From Botryotinia globosa (taxonomy: Eukaryota > Ascomycota > Leotiomycetes > Helotiales > Sclerotiniaceae): a stretch of 64,000 nt of DNA. Below the pieces are notes generated by a model. The model was not told the DNA's origin. It made no database searches and saw nothing but the letters and a program-made list of their open reading frames with translations. Location of the stretch: assembly GCA_014898425.1 (NCBI GenBank), contig RCSZ01000006.1:1612001-1676000 (forward strand), written 5' to 3'. A program made the translations under genes and the position numbers. Positions 46,821 to 59,274 of this stretch are shown one piece after another. Position 1 is the first letter of the stretch. Each line of letters opens with the position of its first letter.

Positions 46821-46853
46821 CTCAACTCAACTCAACTCAACTCAACTCAACTC
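46821..46853. repeat. Tandem repeat (CTCAA)n
   Basis: About six copies of the pentamer within a CT-rich region upstream of the ArfGAP gene. Confidence 0.9.
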
Positions 46854-47351
46854 ACTCACTATTCTGTTTCTCTTTTCTATCTACCATCTATTACCTACCT
46901 ACCCAGTACGAAGTAGTCATTTATTCTCCTTTCTCCAATCTTTCTATCTCTTCTGAAGCTTCTCATACGATACGTTGTCCCATTCTCCATAACTCATCTC
47001 ATCATCTCATACCTTATTTCCCAACTCTCCACTTCTGCTTCTTTCATCCACTTTAGCAGCCAGCATTGCTTGAAACCAAATAAGAAACACGACCTTGATC
47101 AGCCATTTTTCCTCATTTAACGATTTCACGACGGGAGGAAAAAGCAACTTACGAGTTCGTGTACATTCAATTGTATGTCTTTGTATAAATCTGTAATTAT
47201 ACCGAAGAGGTGCATTCTCAATTCGTCGAGATAACTTTCCTTGACCAACCAACTACTTACTTCAATTCAATTCATTTATATTCCATTCATTTCTCCTTCG
47301 ACTTTACATTCAATACAATTTTTTTAATAATTACTCTCTTACAATTATATC

Positions 47352-49536
47352 ATGTCGGGAATCTTAAGCAAGCGACAGCTTGCGCGGAATGAGCAGGCAC
47401 TTCAAGAACTTGTGAAATTGCCAGGAAATAATGTTTGCGCAGACTGCCAGGCAAGGAATCCAGGTAAGCATCAAAGATCTATATCAGCCTCACATGCACT
47501 AATTCAAAGACGTAGGATGGGCAAGTTGGAGTGTAGGTCATCATCCGCCACTGGCGCACGACTCATTGAACGAGGAGTAGCTAAATCCTGACAACCACTG
47601 ACTATGGAATAGCTGGGAATATTCTTATGCATGCGTTGCGCTGCCTTACATCGAAAGCTGGGAACACATATCACAAAAGTTAAATCATTGAGTATGGATT
47701 CATGGTCGAAAGATCAAGTAGATGTGCGTTAACAAGAATTCTATCTTGGTATGTATGTGTCTAATGGTTTGATAGCATATGAAGAAGACTGGAAATGTCG
47801 CGTCAAATCGAATCTACAATCCTCAAAATACTCGACCTCCGATCCCGATGGATGCCGATGAAGCCGATTCCGCCATGGAACGATTTATACGACAGAAGTA
47901 TGCCAACGGGCCGCCAGCCCAGAGACGGAATAATACTGGTAGTTCGAGCTCAGACGATCATCCTCCGCCGCTTCCTCCCAAAAATGGGACCAAATTCGGC
48001 TTCAGATCGGCTTCTTCCATTTTCCCCCTATCCTCAAAGGCGAAAAAAGACAATGCAGATGCGCAGGCAGAATTTGATCATTATAGCCAAGCGCCATCAC
48101 CTCCGAGAAAGAATAAGCATTCAAGAATATTCGGTACTTCCCTTGACGCAACGGATGATCTCGAGTCGAAGTTGGTCAGATTGCGAGACATGGGGTTCAG
48201 GGACGAGAAGAGAAACAAGGACGTGCTAAAAGGCTTGAGTGGAAATTTGGAGAAATCTATTGAAACTCTAGTTCGACTGGGCGAAGGTGGTTCCAGTGCA
48301 AGAACGGCATCGTCAATAAATTCTTCTGGGCCGCGAACCCCAGCTAGCCCACCCGGTCTATCATTTGAACGACCTCAAGCAACCAGTCCCACTATATCAT
48401 CGGCCTCGAATAACCCATTTGATAGACTTGATAATCCAGTATTTCCTCAGGCACAATCTACACAATCTACTGGTTCTATGGCACAAGGCCATAATCAGAT
48501 GATGGAAGGCAATCCATATCAAAATATTGCGAGCACAAATCCATTCGGGTTAATGCCGTCACAGTCACAACTAAATCTCAACCAGGCCTTTCAAAACATG
48601 TCGGTCTCTTCATCACAGCCTCTTTTCCCTCACCACACAGGGGGGCTGCCTGGTTCTCAGCCCCCACCAGTGCAGCAATTATATCAGCAATCTATGACAC
48701 CCCCAGTTCCATCTCTACCACAATACCAATATGGTCCAGTCTTATACGAAAATCCAGGTCAACAGCCTCAATTACAGCAAAATGATCGAAACAACTTGAA
48801 TACTAATCCATTCATGCAACAAGCATCACCGCAACCAGTCGTAAATACCAATCTTCAGTCGAACCCATATATGCAACAATCGGTGATGAAACAACCTCTA
48901 TTCGCAAGTCCGGTCACTCAAACACCACAACAGCAGTATCCTCCCGGGAGCTACAACGTGGGAATGCAGAATCCTCCACAACAAATGAATCCTTTCTTCA
49001 ACCAGGCGAGTGTACAACAGCAACAACAACAACAACAACAACAACAGCAACAACAACAACAGCAACAACAACAACAGCAACAACAAAGGTCACAAATGCA
49101 GTATGGATACCAGCAGCAACAGCAACCACAATCACAATATCAACAGCCTCCAGTTCAGCCCCAGCAAGCTCAGTATGATCAGTTTCGACAGCAAACTTAC
49201 CCCATGATGCCACAGCAGACTGGACGATTAGTCGATAAGCGCAGTATTTTGGATCTTTACAATTACCCCCAATTAGCGCCTACTCAGATTCAGCAGCAGC
49301 AACAACCAGAACCTATGCAACAACAGGCACCTCAAGTCGTGGAAATGCCCCAGCCCAATGGACAAATGCCAGGCGGCAGTAATAACCCCTTCATGTCCAA
49401 CGTAGCGGCAGCACCGACCACGTCCAACGGATCTGGTAGACAAATTAGTCGGGAGAGTATGATGATAGATTCTGGGGGTTGGCAAAATGGGAGACATAGT
49501 CCAGACGCATGGGGACAAATCAGTGGAAGACGGTAA
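47352..49536 (+). CDS. ArfGAP with UBA domain and poly-Gln region
   Basis: Four exons: 47352-47463, 47516-47532 (17 nt), 47613-47723, 47776-49536, giving 666 residues. The 17-nt exon supplies the GWASWS segment needed for the ArfGAP fold. The zinc finger is CX2CX16CX2C at C29, C32, C49 and C52, followed by ALHRKLGTHITKVKSLSMD with the arginine finger region. DADEADSAMERFIRQKY follows at about 105-122. A UBA domain lies about 207-249 (LRDMGFRDEKRNKDVLKGL). The remaining C-terminus is Gln/Asn/Pro-rich with a 24-Gln run at 494-517 and repeated Asn-Pro-Phe (NPF) motifs, which in endocytic proteins bind EH domains. It resembles yeast Gts1 and related Age proteins, acting on Arf GTPases at Golgi or endosomal membranes. 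Confidence 0.93.
49015..49086 (+). repeat. CAA/CAG tract coding poly-Gln
   Basis: 24 codons, a mixture of CAA and CAG, inside the ArfGAP C-terminus. The mixture limits slippage, but the length is likely to vary between strains. Confidence 0.95.
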
Positions 49537-50113
49537 ATAGAGGAGAAATGTAAATTTTATAGGGAGAATGAATGATTCTTGGCCTAGGAAGAGCTTATCA
49601 AGAAAACATGAAATTAAATCTTAACACTGCAGTAAAGAACGATTCTTTTCCAAAATGATATATCATGTGTATCTAGTAGTCTTCGTCCTATTAAGTTTTC
49701 TTCCTACATGTCAGCAAATACGGTGAAAGCTTGCTAACAAATGAAACCTCCGGATCTCACGTAAAAAGGCTAGGCGACTCCTCTACCCCGCCTCCACCCC
49801 CGCAAAATGCACACGGCTTCCAGAAACTTGGTTTTCGTGGCTATCATCCGATTTTTACGGGTTCCTAAACCTCTTTGTTCGATATTAGTAATGGCCCAAT
49901 CAAGGGTTGTAACTTTTTATATATATTAATGATTGGCACTGTTGGAGGCACGTCATCACCAGTTTAAAAAAGCTTTTATAAGGTCACATTTGAATCGATG
50001 TCGCCGTTTTCAATATTTCATCATCTTCATTATACTTCATCTCTACTACTCCGTATGGACTCTGGATTTATACCCTCCCATCAATTCTCAATTGACAGCC
50101 CATATATCTTATC
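49537..50113. other. Intergenic, trehalase promoter
   Basis: About 580 bases. TATATATA near 49918-49926 and TTTATAAG near 49975 are candidate TATA elements for the trehalase gene. No other gene. Confidence 0.5.
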
Positions 50114-53100
50114 ATGAGTTTCAAATTGGTAACGTCAATACTTCTTTATTTCCTCGGAACCATATGGATGCTCCCTCTGAATGTATTTGGTACTACAGAC
50201 TTCTCTGTAAACGCAGGATTGTCAACTTGGAATCAAAGTGATTGGTCCTTGACTACTACTACATATATACCGGGACAATATCAATCCAGATTGTCTCTTG
50301 CCAATGGATATATTGGTGCTTCTCTTGCAGCAGCAGGTATGGCGAATCATTGAGAATTCCTTCTACTAGTTCTGATTTATAACTATTCTCCAGGTCCATT
50401 CTTTGAGAGAGATGTCAACCAAACAGATGCAAATGGTATACCACCGTCCAATGGGTGGCCATTATTCGATGATAGAATATCCTTCTCTACCATTTCCGGA
50501 TTCTATGATGTAGAACCAGCGCAGGTCCCTCCTCAAGGAACTAATTATCCATGGTTGAATCAGTATGGCTGGGAGTCCTTCATTAGTGGAATTCCACACC
50601 CAACAGGGATTATTTTTTCCTTCGGATCTAATTTCCTAGATGCAACGGCTAGCAACACCTCAATATCAAATTTTACTTCCAAAATTTCCTTCAAGACTGG
50701 TGTGGCGGAATGGAACTATGTATGGTCCCCAAATCAGAAATCTACCTTCAATGTTTCATATGCCGCATTTTTCAGTAGGGAAAGACCGAATGTTGTGGCC
50801 GTCAAATCTACTATCATCCCCTCCGCAGATGTCGAAGGGCAGGTCACAGACTTGCTAGATGGTCAAAGTGCCCTTCGATCCACTCTATCCTCCAAAGGTT
50901 TAGATGACAATGAGACCACCATTTATTCAGCAGTAAATCCTAATAATCTTCCGGATATCACGGGATTCGTCGTTTCTGGTGTCAACTTTACAAACAGTTA
51001 CACAGATGCTTCCTCGAGATCTAATGCTAGCGGGGTATACGTAAGCTCCGTAAATGATACAACAATTGGACAGTCTTTCAACATTAGCCTAAAAGCTGGA
51101 GAAACTGCTATTTTCTATAAATATGTTGGAATTGCTTCGACAGACAAATTTAGCGATGCTGAAGGTGTGGCTCGAGAAGCTCAAAGGTCAGCACAGGAAA
51201 CTGGATGGGACAGCCTTCTGGCGGAACACATTGCAGCTTGGGCCAAAATATTGACAGCAGACTCTGTCGACGATTTTACAGATCCAATCACAGGAGAATT
51301 ACCGGAAGATCCCAACGTTCTGACACTCCACATTGCCTCAGTTGCAAATACCTACTATCTTCTCCAAAATTTACAACCTGATGGTAGTGGGTTGAACGAT
51401 AACAGCATTTCAGTCGGAGGATTATATTCCGACTCATATGCTGGCTTAGTATTTTGGGATGCTGATTATTGGATGGCACCCGGGCTCAATCTCGCGTTTC
51501 CAGAATGGAGCAAACAGATCAGCAATTTCCGAGTGAAGCAGCATAACCAATCTTTGGCGAACGCGGCATTCAATAACTACCCCAATGGAAGCTCACTTTA
51601 TTCTTGGACTACCGGAAGATATGGAAACTGTACGGGTACAGGTCCTTGTGTCGACTACGAATATCATCTCAATTATGACATCGCATTCAATTTGATGCAA
51701 GAGTACAACATCACGAATAATAAGACTTGGTTCGATAATGGACCTAGACAAATTATTGAGAGTACTGCCATTATGACAGGGCATCTGCTGATGTATAACG
51801 AAACCACACATTCATATTGGATATACAATATGACCGATCCGGATGAATATGCTAACAACAAAGACAACGGAGCATTCACTATAGCTTCTGCTGCGACTCT
51901 TTTGGAATTGGCAAACGATTTGAGAGTTTCTCGGGCTCTAGAAGTCAATTCAACTTGGCAACAGCAGCAACAAAACATCGAGTTTCCGTCTGCAGCTTCT
52001 AATATCACCTTGGAATATCAAACAATGAACAATAGCGTTGCTGTGAAACAAGCTGACGTGGTCTTGTTGACCTACCCCTTGGACTTCAACCAAAATTATA
52101 CTGAAGCAGATAAACTATTAGACTTAGATTATGTATGTATCCTTCCCCCTTTCTTTATTGTGATCTTACTTACATGGACCAAAGTATGCAAATAAGCAAT
52201 CGCCTGACGGGCCGGCTATGACTTATTCTATTTTTGCTATTGATGCCAACGCATTGTCTCAATCTGGATGTTCTGCATACACTTACACACTAAATGGTTT
52301 TCTTCCATATTTACGAGCACCCTGGTTTCAATTTTCGGAGCAAGCTGTTGACGATGTCACAATGAATGGAGGAACCAACCCAGCATTTCCATTCTTGACT
52401 GGGCACGGAGGAGCCGATCAGGTTGTACCCTTTGGTTATCTAGGTATCCGAACAGATCAACCAACTCTCTTTTTCAACCCTTCTCTTCCTCCTCAGATCT
52501 CCCACATCAAAGTCCGCACTTTCCATTATGCAGGAGCAACTCTCTCGGCTACCATGAACACTACGCACACGAATGTTACTCGTTTCCCTTCCACTAAACT
52601 TAGCGATCTTTACCAAAATACTTCGCTTCCCTTTGTTGTCGGAACACCCGGTTCTGCCGCCTCAAATACAACATCTTACAGTATTGCGATAAATCAAACA
52701 CTCACCATCCCCAATCGTCTCTACTTCCAAACATTGACAAAGCCTGACAATCTCCTCCAATGCTTGCCAGTAACTTCCAACGACCCATACTCAGCCGGAC
52801 AATTCCCCGTCGCAGCGATTGACGGCGCATCATCAACTTCCTGGCAGCCATCCACGAATGAATCATCTTCCCTTCTCATAAACAGCACTTCCATTCCTGC
52901 ATCCCCTATCTGGAGTATCTATTTCAACTGGGGTCTTCGACCTCCCTTACGGGCCTCCGTCTTTTTCGGAAATGAAACTACAGACGAGGGTCAAATATAT
53001 GGCAATGAATGGTCAATTGATATCGAGGATATTTCTCCAAGTCTCCCATATTCGCCGGGGAATACGACGCAGACTTCCAATACGGAAAGTGTGGTTCCAG

Positions 53101-53237
53101 TGGTGGGAAATGAAACGAGGTTGGTGGTAGAAGGAGGCGCGTGGAGTGGGAAGTATGTTCGGTTGGTGGTGGAGGGGTGTTGGGAAAATGATGGGAAGGG
53201 CGCGACGGTGGGTGAGTTTGTTGTTGTTGGAGGTTAG
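50114..53237 (+). CDS. Acid trehalase, GH65, secreted/vacuolar
   Basis: Exons 50114-50336, 50394-52132 and 52185-53237 (introns 57 and 52 bp) give 1004 residues, the usual size of fungal acid trehalases. The hydrophobic N-terminus (LVTSILLYFLGTIWMLPLNVFG) is a signal peptide or anchor. The GH65 N-domain starts with SLANGYIGASLAAAGPFFERD. The (alpha/alpha)6 catalytic domain contains LVFWDADYWMAPGLNL at about 427-440 and VDYEYHLNYDIAFNL, with E497 the expected general acid. LRAPWFQFSEQ and GHGGADQVVPFGYLGIR are further conserved blocks. The C-terminal region (about 830-1004) reads like a discoidin-type carbohydrate module (PVAAIDGASSTSWQPST). More than 25 N-glycosylation sequons fit a periplasmic or wall enzyme that hydrolyses external trehalose to glucose. 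Confidence 0.95.
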
Positions 53238-54357
53238 ATGGAGTGGATGGGTTTGTGCTTGGGAATGTAATGTAATGGATTGGATTGGATTGGATTGCAT
53301 AGTAATTTTTATATAAGTAATATGATATCATTTAATGAATGAGATACAGTTATAGCAATCATATTCTTGCTGAGAACTTTGTGCTTCGTGGAGATATAGG
53401 GGACATGTTCACAAGGAGAGTGACCTAATTCTATGGAGGATAATCTCCAGATATAAAATTCTGTCAACCAATAAACGTATTATGGGAACTCAGCGTGGTT
53501 TCCACAGCAAGACGAGAGATGATTAATGCCATTGCCACGCAAACCTAGAATACAGTGAGGGGACACTTGCAAAACAATCACTACAAAATTTAACCTCATA
53601 GCTCTCATGAACGGGTTCTTTTCTAAACATTTAAATGAAGATCCGATTCAAAAGATCAAGTCATTCTTCTCATAAATATTGGAACACATAACTAAGAACA
53701 TATCACGTTTTCCCCCACTTACACACGAAGTGTGTATATAGAGTAGAATACATATATAGCTTAGCAATACCCCCTTTGTATGAAGAGGGCAAATATGAAT
53801 TATAATACTATTGAATCTAATACACTCCTTTGCTAAGTCAATCCAACAATAAGGGAGGTGAAAACACACAAACGCCACTCTACCATGAATTATCTCTCAG
53901 ATAATGAGACACTACGAGACGAAAAGGAATGGAAACATCAACCATTTAACTATGGCAGTGGATTTCCAGAGAAGCCAGGATTTCCATGAATATGAATGTC
54001 TGCAGAGTATGAGAAGTGGGAAAATGATGATAAAATTCTAAATGTATGGAGAAGCCCATGAGGTGATTAAATAATGAGCGCGAGAATATAAGGCTATTTT
54101 GGGGGTATGGTAGGCATAACAGAAGTATCGGTCGCTGAGATTGAATGTATCATGGAGATGGAAGAAAATCCTCAGCACGAGGTCTTTGCAGTAATATTGA
54201 TGAGGAGAGTTCTCATATTCTCCAGAAAGTTATGTGAATTGTGAATTCCTATTTCTGCCACTTAATTATACCGTATCATGAGTATTAGTCAAGTAGCTTG
54301 CATCTGACAAATTCTTGTGGGAATTGTAAATATTCAATCAAAGCATCTTGAAGTCTG
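53238..54357. other. Intergenic between convergent genes
   Basis: About 1.1 kb. A short GGATT tandem run lies at about 53274-53297. Nothing coding. Confidence 0.5.
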
Positions 54358-55692
54358 TTAGGCGACATTTTTTGCAGGTTCATCTTGGGCCACATCAACC
54401 TTGGAAGGTATCTCTTCCGAGGTACTGCTAGAAATTTTCTCGCCCTCTTCTGGTTTCCTCCCGCATACAACATATATCTTATTATAGGCGTGAACATTTC
54501 GATTCGGGATGGATTTTCGAACATTCACCAGATATACCTGTTGGTCATCCCGATTAGACAACCAATAAAACGCGGAAAGGCATTGAGTGGGGAAACTAAC
54601 CTCAATTTGTTCCTGCTTCCAATCTAAGATGCGAGAAAACAAAGCCATGCTGAAGCTTGATAAGCATGCAAGCCAGTTCTCTTCGGACATCTCCCCAAGG
54701 TTATGTAAGTGTTTGTCTTTGGGCCAAGGATTGACTGGCAGTTTAAACACCTTTTCTTGCACGTCCACAAATCCAGCTGCTTCGTACCAGCTCTTGAGGT
54801 TTTTGGCAACATTCATCGATCTGCCGGCTTTGATTGCCGCTTTTTCGACAAACCCAATCCATTCCAAGAATGGCCAGGTTTCAGTCATTGACTCATCGTC
54901 ACAATAGGGAGTGAGTAAAATTTCTTGACTCTCCATATAGCCTCCTGGTTTCGTGTAATGAAACCCTCTTTTTATGATGCTTTCAAAATCCTTGAAGCAT
55001 CCTAGCAACACACGAGTGTGGATATAATCAAAGTGGTTGGACGGAAGTACCCAATCGTCATCGCTAGCATCATCGATATAGAAATGGACATTTTCTGGGA
55101 CAGATACTGGCTGGATTGGAGAAAGATCAGTGGCTTGAACTTCTGCTTTTGGGAAGGTATCGCCCATTTGAATTGCCCATTGACCTGTACCGGTACCAAT
55201 ATCGAGAATGTAACGAGGATCAGAGAGTGGAGCGAAGAAGTTGCGACCTGAAAAAGCACATTTTAGCATATCGAATTGTGCTTCAAGTCTGTCTTGTTCA
55301 TTAACGTCATTTGGGAAGTGGTATGCTAGCCGGCCAGTTAGCCATTGTCAAAGGAAGTCAAATTGGACATCAGTACTCCCTGCACGATAGCCATGATACG
55401 TTCTGCCATTTTCTTCTGGAAAATCCACAACACTGCTTGTCAAAGATTTGGATGATGATCTGAATTTGAAGTAAGCATTCTCGGAGTTATTCAGCTAGAC
55501 AGCTCGTACTGACCCATCGTTGGATTCAGGAGTTTCGGGTGATTGTGTGTCACGCTCACGGCGAGAGTCTGCATTCATATTTGCACCTGGGGATTTACAT
55601 CCGAGCGGTGCCTCGACATCTTCTGCATGTTGTGTTTGAGTCGTCGCTGTTGGGGGAAGAGCGCATTGTCCAGGTTCTTGAGACTTCGACAT
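54358..55692 (-). CDS. LaeA-like SAM-dependent methyltransferase
   Basis: Exons 55692-55514, 55459-55377 and 55325-54358 (introns 54 and 51 bp) give 409 residues. The second intron was placed because it removes an in-frame stop and restores GYRAGTYHFPNDVNEQDRLE, the block that precedes the methyltransferase core in this fungal family. Motif I is ILDIGTGTGQWA with Gly131, Gly133 and Gly135. EVQATDLSPIQP and VPENVHFYIDDASDDDW follow, then FDYIHTRVLLGCF. The N-terminal 70 residues are disordered and the C-terminus ends with an acidic, Ser/Glu-rich tail. Family members range from the regulator LaeA to cluster-specific methyltransferases. The nearby decarboxylase and monooxygenase make the latter possible. 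Confidence 0.88.
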
Positions 55693-57238
55693 GTTTGTGC
55701 GTGGCGAAAAAGTCTAATCGTGAGAGATGCAAAAGAGGCGGGCCCAAATCCTCGGGTTTGTAAAGTGTATTTGGTACGTTTAATTCTGCGGAGAGAAGTT
55801 TTGTGGAGTTCTCGTATGGCTGCTGAGTGCTTGCTTTTCCTGCAAGTAGGCATGACCACCACAGCCGATTGTGAGTTCGCATTGCTTCTGCTGGTTTGAA
55901 TTCTCTATGCTCAGTTCTCTACAATGATAGGCCAAAGCAAAGCCAACATAAGACAGCATAGCGATTTGCCCGCTGGTTTTCAAGAATCGTGTTATACATG
56001 TTGGTAGTTTTGTAGCCCCATTCCATATATCTCATTCGCGAATCTAAATTCCGCCATAGTGGTCTGACTCAATGCCGGGAGTCAATTCAACCTTCGGAAT
56101 CCATGTATTGGGATGCGTTAGCTAGATGCATGGGAGCCCAGCCTACTGGTTGGTATTTAGTTTGTAGTTGCATGCAGCTTGGCGTACGGAGCTCGTGCCA
56201 GCTACGGATAAATGCATTCAGCCTGGACCAACAAATTGTTGGAGCTGCAACATTTATGTAATGGACCACGACACTAGTATTCAAGGTTGTCCACACCTTG
56301 TAGCCTCCCGAACATTTGCAATAGGGATAAGATAATATGCATGATATCAAATGAGGAAGTGGTTTCCAACGACAAGCATTCAATTTCGTTTGATGATCAT
56401 GCGAATACCCGCCTAGGCTTAACTGGGCTCCATATCTGGATGAGTAGCCAGAGGAGGAAGATCTATCACCCGACGACATGGCAATGGGAACCGAGACCTA
56501 CATGCTTTCTGTCTTGCCAGTCATACATAAAGAGTTGTATAACCACTCGTGTTCGATTCCGACCCAGTCCAGGTCCCGACAAGACTTTAGTCGCGGGAGG
56601 AAGTATCCTTTGTGCAAAGTGAGGAGGGTTACCTCCGACTCCTCGGGCTCTTTTCATCTACCGATACATATCGGTAGCTTTCTCTTGTCATTCATTGTGA
56701 TTGAGAGGATTTGATGATTGACACAGGAGAATGGCACGCGCCAGACTCTCGTTACAGGACACATAATGCAACATTTCAGACAGTCCTCAATTAGTTCCAA
56801 TGCTGTGAATGCCCAGCACCATTCAATTAATTGTAAGACATAATTCTATTCGAACTATAAACCGGTCCAAATGTTGATGTTGCAATAGAATCAAGCTCAA
56901 AGCAGGAATGTTAACGATGGGTGGTGTGCTCCGTACCTACCTACCTAGACGTTCCATACCTGTGTGGCGCAACAATGTGGCTGCACGCGGTGTGGCATCA
57001 AATTACTCCACCTGAAAGAGGGGCGACTGGGAATTTGACCTAAAATGGAAATCTGCACACTTTGAGGCAGGAGTTTGCGATCGACAATTGGCAAAGTCAT
57101 GAGATAGGATGTTATCAACAGTGACTATATAAACTCCATGGTTTCGCTTCAGTGTTTTAGTCGTGTAATGTGACACGATTTTTCAAAGCGCAATTCGACT
57201 AACGCATTTTATTACCTCCCACTATCTTTCCTTTAACG
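55693..57238. other. Intergenic between divergent methyltransferase and decarboxylase genes
   Basis: About 1.5 kb head-to-head region holding both promoters. Open frames on both strands at 55540-56660 have no family signature. Confidence 0.5.
57126..57133 (+). promoter_or_regulatory. TATA box
   Basis: TATATAAA, 106 bases before the decarboxylase ATG at 57239. Confidence 0.6.
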
Positions 57239-58851
57239 ATGGCGTTCTCGGTTGCATCATCATACGACAAGCTTCGATCACTCCTTGATGATACCTCGAA
57301 TGATACTTTACCCGCACCCAATGCCATCGCGATAGCCACTCAATCCCTCGCCACAAGTCTCCCTGCGATCGGGCTCGGGGAGGAAGCTACTGCAGCACAT
57401 CTTCTTTCAGACATAACTCCTGGCTTCAATGGCCCGAAGACTTCATCTAACTATTATGGATTTGTCACTGGTGGTGTCTTCCCGATTGCAGAAGTCGCTG
57501 ACAATATTGTCACCGCCTTTGATCAAAATGTTCAAGTGCATTTACCAGATCAAAGCGTCAGCACCGCTCTCGAGGACAAGGCCTTGGGGATGCTTGCAGA
57601 TCTGTTGAATCTTGGAGATGACTGGAATGGGAGAACTTTCACTACCGGGGCTACCGGTGCAAACACTCTTGGACTGGCATGTGGAAGGGAAGCTATAATT
57701 TCTCGGCGGCTCAAAAAGAAAGGAGAGAGCAGAGGCGTTGGAGAATTGGGGTTACTTATGGCCTGTAATAAAGCTGAGATCACAGATATCCAGGTCTTGA
57801 CTGCCATGGCTCATAGCTCTACATACAAATCTGCAAGTATTGTTGGGCTTGGACGAGCATGTGTTAAGGATATTGGGACCAGTCCTTCCGAGCCGTGGAA
57901 AATTGACATGCTTCTTTTAGAACAAGAGTTGGCCAGAGAGAAAGACGGAGTGGCTAGCATAGTTTCTTTGAGTGCTGGAGAGGTCAATACTGGAAGATTT
58001 TCAACTAATGGAAGCCACGAGATGCAAAAAGTCCGTGAACTTTGCGACCGCTATGGCGCCTGGCTACATGTCGATGGAGGTAAGTTTGAAAACAATGATT
58101 ATCTCTTCCATCTACAACTGACAAGTCTCTAGCTTTCGGAATTTTTGCTCAGAGCCTTCCAGATACTTTAGAATTTGCATCTCTGAGAGAAGTATCCGCT
58201 GGTATTCAGCTAGCTGATTCAATAACAGGAGATGGCCATAAAATGCTTAACGTGGTATGCTACACAACACTCGCTCGTTAAGCTGATTCTTTCGAAACCT
58301 TCTGGCTAATATTCATTCAGCCTTATGATTGTGGCTTTTTCTTCACAAGGTCGGTGTCAATACTGTCATCTGTATTTCAAAATCCGAATGCAGCATATCT
58401 CTCATCTGGACTATCAAGCATTCCATCACCTCTGAATATTGGTCTTGAGAACTCGCGCCGTTTCAGAGCCCTGCCAGTCTATGCCGTACTACTGGCGTAC
58501 GGTCGTGAAGGCTTGAGTCAGATGTTTGCTCGTCAAGTCAGATTAGCAAGAGGGATCTCAACTTTCTTGGATGCACATGTGGGATACGAACTGCTTGCGA
58601 CAGACAAGTCGGAAAATGAAAATGCGATTGAGAATTCTCACATCATCGTTATATTCCGAGCAAAAGATGACCGCACCAACAATCAATTGGTTAAAATGAT
58701 AAATGCAACCAGAAAAATGTATGTGTCGGGAACAAAATGGGAAGAGAGACCAGCCTGCAGATTCGCAATCAGCACGTGGAAAGTCGATGTGGAAAGGGAT
58801 CTACAGCTGATCCAAAATATCCTAGATCACGTCCTTCAAGATCAACATTAA
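57239..58851 (+). CDS. PLP-dependent group II decarboxylase
   Basis: Exons 57239-58079, 58133-58254 and 58321-58851 (introns 53 and 66 bp) give 497 residues. This is a fold-type I group II decarboxylase, the family of glutamate, aromatic-amino-acid and tyrosine decarboxylases. TSSNYYGFVTGGVFP lies near 64-78. GRTFTTGATGANTLGLACGRE is the cofactor phosphate region. The Asp that contacts the pyridine nitrogen is D279 in WLHVDGAFG, and the PLP lysine is K317 in GDGHKMLNVPYDCGFFF. All key residues are intact. The substrate cannot be read from the sequence; it lacks an obvious plant-AADC N-terminus. It is likely cytosolic, making an amine from an amino acid. It is convergent with a flavin monooxygenase. 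Confidence 0.9.
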
Positions 58852-59274
58852 TAGCTTCAATGAACTTTCCTCAAACTCCCAAATTCATTCTGGTTGTTGA
58901 AAAATCCTACGAGATCCTCATTCCTCCTAGCACAATTGTCAAAATTCATTCACACATCTGCAATATGGGAAATGGAGCCGCCTATTGTACAAGCATCATA
59001 ATGTATGTAGGCTATGAGCTCCGTGCCAGATGGAACATCGTAAATTAATTTTCGAAATCATTTCAGGCAACGCAGCTATCTCATCTTAGTCTACGAATAA
59101 GACAAGTAAACTGCCGTTGCATATATCTCAAGAAATGAATCTATGGTACTTGGCTGCTTTGAAAGAAAGTATTGTCTTTATCCAAACAAGAGCAATAAAT
59201 CATTTATCTGTACGAACTTTGCGACTAACGTTTGGTCTCTTATCGAATCTCAAATTGCTGAAATCAAAAAACAC
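58852..59274. other. Intergenic between convergent genes
   Basis: About 420 bases separating decarboxylase and monooxygenase stops. Nothing recognisable. Confidence 0.5.

Larger units (their letters stand above)
45818..47351. other. Intergenic; long pyrimidine-rich leader of the ArfGAP gene
   Basis: Head-to-head spacing of 1.5 kb. It contains a four-copy 8-bp repeat (TTTCCATA) at 46695-46726 and a CTCAA array at 46821-46853. The stretch 46780-47350 is strongly CT/AT-biased, typical of a fungal promoter and 5' UTR. No gene seen. Confidence 0.55.

Noticed and set aside
48898..49213. Poly-Leu and poly-Val frames on the minus strand, poly-Asn on the plus strand
   Set aside because: They are frame shadows of the CAA/CAG tract in the ArfGAP gene.
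53272..53300. GGATT tandem run considered as a telomere-like repeat
   Set aside because: Only a few pentamer copies in an internal intergenic region. Fungal telomeres are TTAGGG.
56540..56580. TTCGATTCC motif resembling a tRNA T-loop
   Set aside because: The flanking bases do not form a 5-bp T-stem and no acceptor or anticodon arm fits.
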